Shown in pieces: positions 22,840 through 30,770 of a DNA stretch of 64,000 nucleotides. Origin of the DNA: Gulosibacter macacae. Its GTDB lineage: Bacteria > Actinomycetota > Actinomycetes > Actinomycetales > Microbacteriaceae. The stretch is from the NCBI RefSeq assembly GCF_003865375.1, contig NZ_RQVS01000010.1, positions 54,768 through 118,767 of the forward strand, written 5' to 3'. The notes beneath the pieces are model-generated. The model was not told the origin of the DNA and searched no databases. It saw only the letters and a program-made list of their open reading frames with translations. The stretch's first letter is position 1. Every line of letters begins with the position of its first letter. The position numbers and the translations under genes are program-made.

Positions 22840-23910
22840 ATGACCGAACTGCAGACCTGGCCGCAAATGCTCGAATCACTGCTTGAAGGCGAAGGGCTCT
22901 CGGTCGCCCAGGCGACTTGGGCCATGGAACAGGTCATGCAGGGGCAGGTCACGGAAGCGCAGCTTGCGGCCTGGCTTATTGCACTGCGCGCCAAGGGCGA
23001 AACTGTCGAAGAAGTCGTGGGATTCCGGGATGCGGTGCTCGCGCACGCGAAGCCGATCGACATCACCTCGTGGGCGCTCGACATCGTGGGCACCGGCGGT
23101 GACATGGTCGGCACGGTCAATGTGTCGACGATGGCGTCGATGGTGATTGCCGCCTCGGGCGTGCCGGTCATTAAGCACGGCGGGCGCGCGGCATCTGCAC
23201 TCTCAGGCGCCTCGGATGTGCTTACGGCACTCGGCGTGGTGCATGGCTCGTCATCGGAGTCGTTGGTCAAGGTGTTTGAAGAGACGGGGATGACCTTCCT
23301 CTTCGCCTCGCTCTTCCACCCTGGATTCGCGCACGCCGGTCCGGTGCGGAAGCAGCTTGGCGTGTCGACGGTGTTTAACTACCTCGGCCCACTCACTAAC
23401 CCCTCGCGTGCTGAGGCGACTGCCGTCGGCGTCGCCAAGCGTGAGGCGATTCCGCTCATTGTTGGCGTGTTCCGTACCCGCGGCGCGGCTGCGCTCGTGT
23501 TCCGTGGTGACGATGGGCTGGATGAACTCACCGTCACCGGCTACTCGCACATTTGGGAAGTTGCCCGTGGTGATGTCGCTGAGCATGACATCCATCCGCG
23601 CGATCTTGGACTCGGTACTTATCCGATGGAAGAGCTCCTCGGTGGCGATCCCGAAGAGAACGCCCGTATTGCTCGAGCCACGCTTGCCGGGGAACGTCAG
23701 GGTGCCGTGCGTGACATCGTGCTCTTGAATGCGGCCGCCGGCATGGTCGCGTATGACCTGGCGGAGTTGCCCGATTCGGTAGAGCGGCCGATTCGTGATC
23801 GGCTCACCGAGAAAATCGAGATTGCTCGCGAGACGATTGACTCGGGTCGCGCGATTGCGCATCTCGATAAGTTCATCGCCGCGACGCGTCGCTACAACAC
23901 CGACGCCTAG
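22840..23910 (+). CDS. trpD: Anthranilate phosphoribosyltransferase
   Basis: A 356-residue enzyme of tryptophan synthesis that joins anthranilate to PRPP. Recognisable segments are DIVGTGGD (PRPP-binding), KHGGRAASALSGASDVL, the glycine-rich NVST motif, and the anthranilate-site stretch FAHAGPVRKQLGV with TVFNYLGPLTNP. The ATG at 22840 has no Shine-Dalgarno; CACTAT at 22824-22829 looks like a -10, so the leader would be very short. Next to ctaE rather than other trp genes, the arrangement seen in several Micrococcales. Confidence 0.95.
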   Translation: MTELQTWPQMLESLLEGEGLSVAQATWAMEQVMQGQVTEAQLAAWLIALRAKGETVEEVVGFRDAVLAHAKPIDITSWALDIVGTGGDMVGTVNVSTMASMVIAASGVPVIKHGGRAASALSGASDVLTALGVVHGSSSESLVKVFEETGMTFLFASLFHPGFAHAGPVRKQLGVSTVFNYLGPLTNPSRAEATAVGVAKREAIPLIVGVFRTRGAAALVFRGDDGLDELTVTGYSHIWEVARGDVAEHDIHPRDLGLGTYPMEELLGGDPEENARIARATLAGERQGAVRDIVLLNAAAGMVAYDLAELPDSVERPIRDRLTEKIEIARETIDSGRAIAHLDKFIAATRRYNTDA

Positions 23911-23968
23911 CCGCGTCCGCTTACTTCCCCTATTCAACGCCGCAAGGCACCTCAACTAAGGAGTCCCA

Positions 23969-24226
23969 ATGTCTGAAGCGCGCCGCACCGTCACCCTCAA
24001 CAACGAGACCGGCTTGCACGCCCGTCCCGCTGCCGAACTGGTGAAGACCGCCGGCACCTTCTCGTCGTCGATCACCGTGAACGGTGCCGACGCGAAGAGC
24101 CTCCTTGGCATCATGGCCCTTGGTCTTGGCAAGGGTGCCGAAGTTGAGTTCGTGGCCAATGGCGATGACGCCGACGCCGCGATTGACGCACTGGTGGCGC
24201 TCGTCGACTCCGGTTTCGGCGAATAA
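23969..24226 (+). CDS. ptsH: HPr phosphocarrier protein of the PTS
   Basis: An 85-residue HPr, which receives phosphate from enzyme I and passes it to sugar-specific EIIA proteins. The active-site histidine is in GLHARPAAEL (near residue 17), and SLLGIMALGLGKG matches the regulatory Ser46 region of HPr. AAGGAG lies upstream of the ATG. No ptsI or EII gene is in the window, so this is a stand-alone ptsH, which is common in this group. Confidence 0.95.
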   Translation: MSEARRTVTLNNETGLHARPAAELVKTAGTFSSSITVNGADAKSLLGIMALGLGKGAEVEFVANGDDADAAIDALVALVDSGFGE

Positions 24227-24241
24227 GCGTCGACCTACCGA

Positions 24242-24751
24242 ATGGCTGACAGTCAGCGAAACTCCCGTCGCTCCGGCGACGGGAGTTTGCGTGTTACCGC
24301 CTGGGGTATTCGCACTGAGGTGCGCGCGACCACGATTGCAATTGCCTTAGCAACATTTGTTGCTTGGATTGCGTCCTTCCTTCTATTTAGTTCATTTACG
24401 GATACTGGCCGCGAACAGTTATCTCAGCGCGGCTTTATGCCCATGTTTGGTGGCTGGGTAGTGATGTCGGCGATTGTCGTCGGTGGATATGCACTCGGCT
24501 ACTTGGTGCTGCGTCGATTCGCGAGCGGTGCTAAAGAGTTCGGCGAGCGCGAGGTCGCCAGGCTCGCGTTGGGGGATGCGTTCCTCTCTGCCTGCGGTGG
24601 CTTCGCACTGGGCTTCGTGCCGCTCTCAATCACCGCTGTGCCGTTCATGATGTTCACCTGGGTCATGGTGATTGGCGTGCTATTCGGGTTCGCCATCCTT
24701 ATGCCGCGATATCGGGCGAATTGGTTAGACGAAGCGGCAAAGCGAAAGTAA
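24242..24751 (+). CDS. Small four-helix membrane protein of unknown function
   Basis: Up to 169 residues with four hydrophobic helices, at about 30-50, 68-88, 110-128 and 132-152, and short charged termini. I recognise no family. The start is uncertain: the ATG at 24242 has no Shine-Dalgarno and places the ptsH hairpin in the first 16 codons, while a GTG at 24320 would give a 143-residue protein beginning just before the first helix (VRATTIAIALATF). Codon use in the first part (TTTAG, AGTTCATTTA) is less GC-rich than neighbours. It lies 15 bp after ptsH, so read-through expression is possible. Confidence 0.55.
   Translation: MADSQRNSRRSGDGSLRVTAWGIRTEVRATTIAIALATFVAWIASFLLFSSFTDTGREQLSQRGFMPMFGGWVVMSAIVVGGYALGYLVLRRFASGAKEFGEREVARLALGDAFLSACGGFALGFVPLSITAVPFMMFTWVMVIGVLFGFAILMPRYRANWLDEAAKRK
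24259..24288 (+). terminator. Perfect hairpin downstream of ptsH, overlapping the next ORF's 5' end
   Basis: Arms AAACTCCCGTCGC (24259-24271) and its complement (24276-24288) are perfect over 13 bp with a TCCG loop. No T tract follows. It fits termination of ptsH, yet it falls inside the first codons of the longest reading of the following gene. Confidence 0.6.
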
Positions 24752-24896
24752 CGATTCGACTTATTCTCGGTAACGAGTCGGCGGCGCTTTTCTGAAAACG
24801 TCGCCAGGATTCGTGATGACGCATGGGAATCGCGTAGTTTGTGTCTGCCGTCAAACGCGGCTGCCGCAATCGCGGCTCAAACCAAAGGAGTAGCTC

Positions 24897-25169
24897 ATGT
24901 CACTTAGCTGGATTAGCTGGCTCATTATTGGCCTCGTTGTTGGCCTGATCGCCCAAGCTATTACGAAGGACAAGGCCAAGCACCCGCTGTGGCTCACCAT
25001 CATCCTCGGTATCGTCGGCGCAATCGTCGGCGGCTGGATCGGCGGACTCGTTGTTGGTGGCGAAGCGCTTCAGGGCTTCTTCAACATCTGGGTGTGGTTG
25101 TTTGCCCTTCTTGGTGCTGTCATCGTGACAGCGATCTACGAGGCGGTTACGCGCGGACGACGCGCATAA
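24897..25169 (+). CDS. GlsB/YeaQ/YmgE family stress-response membrane protein
   Basis: A 90-residue, three-helix, glycine-rich membrane protein. The motifs GLVVGLIAQAITK and LGIVGAIVGGWIGG identify the transglycosylase-associated (GlsB/YeaQ/YmgE) family, linked to envelope stress. The ATG at 24897 has AAAGGAG 6 bp upstream. It is flanked by a 145-bp upstream non-coding stretch that probably holds its promoter and by a strong terminator, so it is monocistronic. Confidence 0.9.
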   Translation: MSLSWISWLIIGLVVGLIAQAITKDKAKHPLWLTIILGIVGAIVGGWIGGLVVGGEALQGFFNIWVWLFALLGAVIVTAIYEAVTRGRRA

Positions 25170-25195
25170 CCGCAGGTAGTTCCCCTGCCGTTTCC

Positions 25196-25236
25196 TAGTG
25201 GCCGGGCATCTTCGGATGCTCGGCCACTATCTTTTT
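25196..25236 (+). terminator. Intrinsic terminator after the GlsB-family gene
   Basis: A 15-bp stem with one G-T wobble, TAGTGGCCGGGCATC (25196-25210) with 25215-25229, TTCG loop, followed by TCTTTTT. Confidence 0.88.
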
Positions 25237-25332
25237 GGCACGGGACTCGAACGCGGCAACTTTTGCGGGTCGATTTCCCGACCGAGTCCACAGTAAAGTG
25301 GTCCCGACTGTCTGGGAACAAAGGAGTTGTCT

Positions 25333-26547
25333 ATGCCTGAGGCATACATCATCGATGGCGTACGTACGCCGGTCGGCCGCTACGGTGGCGCACTCGCCGG
25401 GGTTCGTCCCGACGATCTTGCTGCCCTGGTCATTGGCGAAGTTGTCAAGCGTTCGAAGATCGACCCCGCCGCGGTGGAAGAGGTCGTCTTCGGTAACGCC
25501 AACGGTGCCGGTGAAGAAAACCGCAACGTTGCGCGTATGGCCTGGCTCCTCGCGGGCTTGCCGCAGGAAGTTCCCGGCTACTCCGTGAACCGACTCTGCT
25601 CATCCGGTATGTCGGCCGCCATCATGGCCTCGCAGATGATCCGCTCGGGCGACGCCGACATCGTCGTCGTCGGTGGTGTGGAGTCGATGACTCGCGCACC
25701 GTGGGTCGTCGAAAAGCCCGGCAGCGCATGGGCCAAGCCCGGTGCATCCTTTGACACGTCGATTGGCTGGCGCTTCCCGAACCCGCGCTTCGTCTCGGGC
25801 GATCTCTCGCGCGACGGCAAGATGACCTACTCGATGCCCGAAACGGCGGAGGAAGTCGCGATCGTCGACAACATCACCCGCGAAGACGCGGATGCATTCG
25901 CCGTTCGTTCGCACGAACTCGCCTTCGAAGCGATCCGTGAGGGCCGCTTCAACAACGAAATCGTTCCCGTTGAGGTGACCGGTCGCAAAGGCGCCGTCAC
26001 CGTCGTCGACACCGACGAAGGCCCGCGTGAGGGCACGACCATGGAGGTGCTCGCCAAGCTCCGCGGCGTCGTCAAGCCCGACGGCGTCGTTACCGCCGGT
26101 AACTCGTCGACCCTCAACGACGGTGCCTCGGCCATGGTCATCGCCTCGGACGCCGCAGTTGAGCGCTACGGCCTCGTGCCGCGCGCCCGCATCGTCGCAG
26201 GCGGTAGTGCCGGACTCGCGCCTGAGGTCATGGGCCTTGGCCCGGTGCCGTCGTCGGAGAAGGTGCTCGCGCGCGCCGGCTGGTCGGTTGACGACCTCGG
26301 TGCGGTGGAACTCAACGAAGCATTCGCTACGCAGTCGCTCGCAAGCATGCGACGCCTCGGCATTGACCAGGAGATCGTCAACCGCAACGGTGGCGCAATC
26401 TCGCTCGGTCACCCGCTCGGCTCGTCGGGCGCCCGCATCATGATCACCCTCATGAACCGCATGGAGCAGGAGGGCGCCGACAAGGGCCTCGCCACCATGT
26501 GCGTTGGCGTCGGCCAGGGCACCGCGGTGCTGCTGGAGCGCCCCTAA
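25333..26547 (+). CDS. paaJ: Thiolase (acetyl-CoA acyltransferase), probably 3-oxoadipyl-CoA thiolase PaaJ
   Basis: A 404-residue thiolase. The acylated cysteine is in NRLCSSGMSA (near 89), the NEAFATQS motif carries the conserved Asn-Glu-Ala-Phe loop, and the catalytic GHPLGSSGAR His and C-terminal CVGVGQG Cys are present. Two neighbours encode a hydratase and a dehydrogenase of the same pathway, so the likely role is cleavage of 3-oxoadipyl-CoA to succinyl-CoA and acetyl-CoA in phenylacetate breakdown; other beta-oxidation thiolases cannot be ruled out. The ATG at 25333 is preceded by AAAGGAG at 25320-25326; a TTG at 25327 is too close to it. The stop overlaps the next start (TAATG). Confidence 0.88.
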   Translation: MPEAYIIDGVRTPVGRYGGALAGVRPDDLAALVIGEVVKRSKIDPAAVEEVVFGNANGAGEENRNVARMAWLLAGLPQEVPGYSVNRLCSSGMSAAIMASQMIRSGDADIVVVGGVESMTRAPWVVEKPGSAWAKPGASFDTSIGWRFPNPRFVSGDLSRDGKMTYSMPETAEEVAIVDNITREDADAFAVRSHELAFEAIREGRFNNEIVPVEVTGRKGAVTVVDTDEGPREGTTMEVLAKLRGVVKPDGVVTAGNSSTLNDGASAMVIASDAAVERYGLVPRARIVAGGSAGLAPEVMGLGPVPSSEKVLARAGWSVDDLGAVELNEAFATQSLASMRRLGIDQEIVNRNGGAISLGHPLGSSGARIMITLMNRMEQEGADKGLATMCVGVGQGTAVLLERP

Positions 26548-27392
26548 TGGCGGGGCAGACTGGTATGGCGGGGCAGACGGGCATGGCCGGTCTCGAAGGG
26601 CCGTGGGAGCGCATCCGCGTCACCGTCGGTGACGACCGAGTTGAAGTCGTACTCGACCACAAGCCCACCCGTAACGCGATCGACCAGCAGATGGTTGATG
26701 AGCTGCACGCGGTGTGCGCCGAACTCGAGCGTGCCCCGCGCGTGCTCATCCTTGCCGGTGCGAATGGTCTGTTCGCATCCGGTGCCGATATTGCTCAGCT
26801 CAAGGAACGTCGTCGCGACGACGCCCTGGCAGGCATCAACTCGACCATCTTCGACCGCATCGCGAAGTTGCCGATGCCCGTCATCGCCGCGCTCGAGGGC
26901 TACGCCCTCGGTGGTGGTGCCGAACTCGCCTACGCGGCCGACTTCCGCATCGCGACCCCGAATGTGAAGATCGGTAACCCCGAGACGGCCCTCGGCATCC
27001 TCGCGGCCGCCGGCGCCACCTGGCGACTGCGCGAACTCATTGGCGAACCGCTCGCCAAGGAGATCCTGCTCGCCGGTCGTCAGCTTGACGCCACCGAGGC
27101 GCTCGCCTGCCACCTCATTACCGAGGTACACGAGGTCGATGAATTGCTGCCGGCCGCGCACGCGCTCGCCGACCGCATTGGCGCCCAGGATGCGCTTGCC
27201 GTGCGCATCTCGAAGGCCGTGTTCCACACACCGCGCGAAGTGCACCCGCTCATCGACACGCTCGCCCAGGGCATGCTCTTTGAATCGGAAGCAAAATTCG
27301 AGCGGATGCAGGGCTTCCTTGACCAGCGCGCCGCGCGCAAGGCCAAGCGTGACGCCGAAAAAGCCGCTGCGGCCAACACCGAAAAGGAATAA
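26547..27392 (+). CDS. paaF: Enoyl-CoA hydratase, probably PaaF
   Basis: A 281-residue crotonase-fold enzyme that hydrates 2,3-enoyl-CoA. The oxyanion-hole segments are FASGADIAQL and EGYALGGGAELA. Both catalytic glutamates of true hydratases are in place: GNPETALGI and AKEILLAGRQ. The start ATG overlaps the thiolase stop. The N-terminus carries two copies of MAGQTG followed by MAG, produced by a tandem 18-bp DNA repeat (26547-26582), so three ATG codons could initiate. The C-terminus is Lys/Ala-rich. Retention of both Glu separates it from the isomerase-like paralog at 39837. Confidence 0.88.
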   Translation: MAGQTGMAGQTGMAGLEGPWERIRVTVGDDRVEVVLDHKPTRNAIDQQMVDELHAVCAELERAPRVLILAGANGLFASGADIAQLKERRRDDALAGINSTIFDRIAKLPMPVIAALEGYALGGGAELAYAADFRIATPNVKIGNPETALGILAAAGATWRLRELIGEPLAKEILLAGRQLDATEALACHLITEVHEVDELLPAAHALADRIGAQDALAVRISKAVFHTPREVHPLIDTLAQGMLFESEAKFERMQGFLDQRAARKAKRDAEKAAAANTEKE

Positions 27393-27404
27393 GAGGAATA
27401 GCGA

Positions 27405-28265
27405 ATGACTGATCTGAACAACATTCCCGCCCGCGTCGGTGTGATTGGCGGCGGCCGCATGGGTGGCGGCATCGCGCACGCCTTCCTCATGGCCGGTGCG
27501 CAGGTGACCGTCATTGAGCGCGAAGCTCAGGCTGGCGCCGCCGCGCGCGAACGCATCGAGTCGTCGGTGGCGAAGTCGATCGAGCGCGGTGCCACTGATG
27601 CCAACCTCGACGAGGTCGTGCAGCGACTCGCTGTGGAGCTTGACTACGCCGCGCTTGCCGGTTGCGAGCTCATCGTTGAGGCGGTGTTTGAGGACTACGA
27701 CGTGAAGCTTGACGCGCTCACCCGCGCCGAGGAACAACTCGGACCGGAGGGCGTGCTTGCCTCAAACACCTCGTCGATCTCGCTCGCGACGCTCGCCGAA
27801 AAGCTGCAGCGTCCGGAGCGATTCCTCGGCCTCCACTTCTTCAACCCGGTGCCGGCCTCAACCCTCATTGAGGTCGTCATTGCCCCGAAGACTGACGCCG
27901 ACATTGCCGCTGCCGCCCCGAAGTGGGTTGAGCAGCTTGGTAAGACGCCGGTTGTGGTGAAGGACTCGCCCGGATTCGCATCCTCGCGCCTCGGCGTTGC
28001 CATCGCACTCGAGGCGATGCGCATGGTCGAAGAGGGTGTCGCCAGCGCCCAGGACATCGACGCTGCCATGGAACTCGGCTACAAGCATCCGAGTGGGCCA
28101 CTCAAGACCACCGACATCGTTGGACTTGATGTGCGTCTCGGCATTGCCGAGTACCTGCACGAGCACCTCGGCGAGCGCTTCGCGCCGCCGCAGATTCTGC
28201 GCGACAAGGTGGCAAACGGAGAACTCGGTCGCAAGAGCGGCAAGGGCTTCTACGACTACAGCTAG
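27405..28265 (+). CDS. paaH: 3-hydroxyacyl-CoA dehydrogenase (PaaH-like)
   Basis: A 286-residue NAD-dependent enzyme. The Rossmann motif is GVIGGGRMGGGIAHAF at the N-terminus, the catalytic His is in GLHFFNPVP (near 143), and the conserved ASNTSSIS and KDSPGFASSR motifs are present. It should oxidise 3-hydroxyadipyl-CoA to 3-oxoadipyl-CoA, between the hydratase and the thiolase upstream. It starts 12 bp after the hydratase. A terminator follows, closing a three-gene transcript. Confidence 0.9.
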   Translation: MTDLNNIPARVGVIGGGRMGGGIAHAFLMAGAQVTVIEREAQAGAAARERIESSVAKSIERGATDANLDEVVQRLAVELDYAALAGCELIVEAVFEDYDVKLDALTRAEEQLGPEGVLASNTSSISLATLAEKLQRPERFLGLHFFNPVPASTLIEVVIAPKTDADIAAAAPKWVEQLGKTPVVVKDSPGFASSRLGVAIALEAMRMVEEGVASAQDIDAAMELGYKHPSGPLKTTDIVGLDVRLGIAEYLHEHLGERFAPPQILRDKVANGELGRKSGKGFYDYS

Positions 28266-28275
28266 TTGTGTGCGG

Positions 28276-28304
28276 AACCGGCCATCCCTTCGGGGTGGCC
28301 GGTT
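28276..28304 (+). terminator. Intrinsic terminator after paaH
   Basis: A 13-bp stem with one wobble pair, AACCGGCCATCCC with its complement ending at 28304, followed by TTGCG. Confidence 0.8.
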
Positions 28305-28420
28305 TTGCGTTGGGGGTCAATCTCATGTTGCGCGATCTGCAATTTCCGGGCCTTCAACGTCGGTGGCGGCGTCATCGGCCTGGAAAACGCAGATCGCGTG
28401 ACGGCCCGCCGCGGGTTGCG

Positions 28421-28498
28421 TCTGCGCCGAAGTGCCATTTCGCACTTGTTGATGCCGTGAGCGGCATCAATACCGGCGATTCGGCACTTCCGTGCAGA
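28421..28498. repeat. Dispersed palindromic repeat, family B, copy 1
   Basis: A 78-bp unit with outer arms TCTGCGCCGAAGTGCC (28421-28436) and GGCACTTCCGTGCAGA (28483-28498), nearly complementary. Nested inside is a perfect 9-bp hairpin, TTGATGCCG-TGAG-CGGCATCAA (28449-28470). A second copy of exactly the same length lies inverted at 49141-49218. The remaining sequence from 28305 to 28581 shows no gene. Confidence 0.8.
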
Positions 28499-28581
28499 TG
28501 CCGTGGTCCGCGGCATCCCGGCATCCCCACTATCGTGTTCTGGTCGGCACTGCGTGATCCGCAATTTGCCGCAATCGCAGA

Positions 28582-30060
28582 ATGGAGCGCGCGTTGTCGA
28601 ACGAACAACCCACGAACAACTCGACCACCGCTGAGCGTGAGCCTGCCACCGGCTGGCGCGGCATGCTTGACCGCCGCTTTGAGCTGAGCGCCCGCGGCAC
28701 CTCGATCGCTCAGGAGTTCCGCGGTGGCCTGGTCACCTTCGTGACCATCTCGTACATCGTCGTGCTCAACCCGCTCATCCTCGGCAATACACCGGATGCA
28801 GTGGGGAATACCCTCGACGGCGGCCAGATCGCTGCTGCCACGGCCCTTGCCGCCGGGGTGCTCACGATCCTCTTCGGCATTGTTGCGAACCTGCCCTTCG
28901 CGCTCGCCGCGGGTCTCGGCATCAACTCGTTCCTCGCGGTGACAGTTGTCGGCGACGTGACCTGGCCCGAGGCGATGGGGCTGGTGGTCATCAACGGCCT
29001 CCTCATCGTGCTGCTTGGGGCCACCGGCGCTCGCACCGCGATTTTCCACGCGATCCCGGCGGCGCTGAAATCGGCGATCACCGTCGGTATCGGCATGTTC
29101 ATCGCGTTCATCGGTCTCGTGGATGCGGGCTTCGTCACCCGCACTGAGGGTGGTCCGCCCGTACAGCTCGGCAGCGACGGATCGATTTCGACGCTCCCCA
29201 CGGTCGTCTTCGTGGTCGCGCTCCTGCTCATTAGCATCCTCGTGGCCCGCCACGTGCCCGGCGCAATTCTCATCGGTATTGCGACGAGTACCGTGCTCGC
29301 GATCGTGCTCGAGGCGGTGCTCAAGCTTGGCTCGGTGGTCGATAACACTGGCGGCTGGAGCCTCACCATCCCAGCCCTTCCGACCACGCTCTTCTCGCTC
29401 CCCGATTTCTCGCTGGTCGGTGCAGTTGACCCCTTCGGCGCGTTCTTCCGCGTGGGGCCGCTCGTCGCATCGATGCTCGTGTTCACGCTGCTGTTCATGA
29501 ACTTCTTCGACGCAATGGGATCGATGACTGGCCTCGCAAAGAACGCTGGCCTCGCGAACGCCGACGGCACCTTTCCGCGACTCAAGCAGGCCTTCGTCGT
29601 CGAGGGTCTCGGTGCGGTGGTCGGCGGCGCGACCTCGACTTCGTCGAACACGGTGTACGTCGACTCTGCCTCGGGTATTGGTGAGGGCGCTCGCACCGGA
29701 CTCGCCTCGGTGGTGACCGGACTCTTCTTCTTGCTCGCGGTTTTCCTTACGCCGCTTGCCAATATCGTGCCGCTCGAAGTTGGTGCGGCCGCACTCGTGG
29801 TCGTTGGCGCCATGATGATGGCGCAGGTGGTCGACATCGAGTGGACGCGTTTCGCGGTGGCGCTCCCGGCCTTCCTCACGATCGTCACGATGCCCTTTAC
29901 CTATTCGATTGCTGATGGCATCGGCGTTGGCTTCATTGCCTGGGTTGTCGTGCAGGCCTTCACGGGTCGGGAGCGTGAGATCCACTGGCTGATGTGGCTC
30001 GTCTCGGCGCTATTCGTCGCCTACTTTGCGCGCACGGCAATCACCGGGATGCTCGGCTAG
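28582..30060 (+). CDS. NCS2 family purine permease (AzgA-like)
   Basis: A 492-residue membrane transporter with about 13 helices, of the AzgA-like branch (adenine, guanine, hypoxanthine). Family marks are GGLVTFVTISYIVVLNP, AAGLGINSFLAV, the FMNFFDAMGSMTGLAK segment with its conserved acidic residue, and TSTSSNTVYVDSASGIGEGA. The start is uncertain: the ATG at 28582 lacks a Shine-Dalgarno, whereas a TTG at 28594 has GGAG 6 bp upstream. It lies inside the paa region but has no obvious link to phenylacetate; it probably imports nucleobases. Confidence 0.88.
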   Translation: MERALSNEQPTNNSTTAEREPATGWRGMLDRRFELSARGTSIAQEFRGGLVTFVTISYIVVLNPLILGNTPDAVGNTLDGGQIAAATALAAGVLTILFGIVANLPFALAAGLGINSFLAVTVVGDVTWPEAMGLVVINGLLIVLLGATGARTAIFHAIPAALKSAITVGIGMFIAFIGLVDAGFVTRTEGGPPVQLGSDGSISTLPTVVFVVALLLISILVARHVPGAILIGIATSTVLAIVLEAVLKLGSVVDNTGGWSLTIPALPTTLFSLPDFSLVGAVDPFGAFFRVGPLVASMLVFTLLFMNFFDAMGSMTGLAKNAGLANADGTFPRLKQAFVVEGLGAVVGGATSTSSNTVYVDSASGIGEGARTGLASVVTGLFFLLAVFLTPLANIVPLEVGAAALVVVGAMMMAQVVDIEWTRFAVALPAFLTIVTMPFTYSIADGIGVGFIAWVVVQAFTGREREIHWLMWLVSALFVAYFARTAITGMLG

Positions 30061-30074
30061 CGAGATCGCGTGCG

Positions 30075-30142
30075 CTAATCCGCGCGTTCCCGCCTAATCC
30101 GCGCGCTGCAACGCACGGATTAGGCGGAAACGCGCGGATTAG
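30075..30142. repeat. Dispersed palindromic repeat, family C, copy 1 (convergent-gene hairpin)
   Basis: Arms of 27 bp (30075-30101 and 30116-30142) are complementary except for one mismatch around a 14-base loop. The arm contains CTAATCCG twice. It sits between the permease and the convergent thioesterase and can terminate both. Copy 2 is at 49001-49068. Confidence 0.85.
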
Positions 30143-30187
30143 TCGACCAGAGCGGGTAGCGGCCTCGGGTTTCGGGACGTTGCGTGC

Positions 30188-30625
30188 CTACGCCTCGTCG
30201 ACCGGCAGGTACTCGAAACCGGGGATCTTCCGGTCGATCACGGCGTTCGTGATGCGGAAGGAGCACAGCCGCTCGCCCGTTTCTTCGTGTTCAATCACGA
30301 CATCGTGCGAGGTGAGGGTGCGGCCGAGACGAATGGGCGTTGCCGTCGCACGCACCCAGCCTTCGCGAGCTGATGAGTGGTGGGTACCCGATGCATCCAC
30401 GCCCACGGCAACCTTGCCAAGTGTGGATGCGTGAATGACCGCCGCCCACGAACCCACGGCCTCAGCGAGCGCAAGCGAAGCGCCACCGTGCAGCAGACCA
30501 TGCGATTGCCGGTTGCCGGCTACGGGCATCCGAGCAATGACGCGATCGATTGACTCTTCGACGATTTCAACGCCCATCCGCTCGTCGAGTTCTCCGAGCG
30601 TGATGGTCCAGGGCTGGTAGCGCAT
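30188..30625 (-). CDS. Hotdog-fold thioesterase (PaaI/YdiI-like)
   Basis: A 145-residue single-domain hotdog protein. The motif QSHGLLHGGASLALAE carries the conserved HGG and catalytic-acid region, and GVDASGTHHSS is typical of the YdiI/MenI/aryl-CoA thioesterase branch. It hydrolyses an acyl-CoA or aryl-CoA; the substrate is not clear. I chose the ATG at 30625 because GTGGAG precedes it; a GTG at 30676 would add 17 residues. It diverges from paaZ, with the operator-like palindrome at 30718 between them. It is a second thioesterase beside the PaaI at 35165. Confidence 0.82.
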   Translation of the reverse strand: MRYQPWTITLGELDERMGVEIVEESIDRVIARMPVAGNRQSHGLLHGGASLALAEAVGSWAAVIHASTLGKVAVGVDASGTHHSSAREGWVRATATPIRLGRTLTSHDVVIEHEETGERLCSFRITNAVIDRKIPGFEYLPVDEA

Positions 30626-30717
30626 GAGGCTCCACTCGATCAGGCGGCAGCGCCGCGAAACGTTCAGCGCGGCCACAATGCCGCAGGCGAGACTATTGAA
30701 GTAGTGTAGTCATGATT

Positions 30718-30735
30718 CCCGACCAATCGGTCGGG
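30718..30735. promoter_or_regulatory. Operator-like palindrome upstream of paaZ
   Basis: CCCGACCAATCGGTCGGG is a palindrome with 7-bp arms and a 4-base centre, 36 bp before the paaZ ATG and between two divergent genes. The shape suits a TetR-family repressor, and the TetR gene downstream of paaZ is the obvious candidate to bind it. Binding is inference. Confidence 0.6.
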
Positions 30736-30770
30736 TATTCCCGCATGGTCCGCGCGAGGAAGCGCGGTGG

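Noticed and set aside
25239..25290. Stretch GGGACTCGAACGCGGCAAC resembling a tRNA T-arm in reverse
   Set aside because: No acceptor or anticodon stem can be built around it. No tRNA or rRNA gene was found anywhere in the window.
28372..29985. 537-codon open frame on the - strand opposite the purine permease
   Set aside because: Low-complexity charged product, antisense to a clear transporter.
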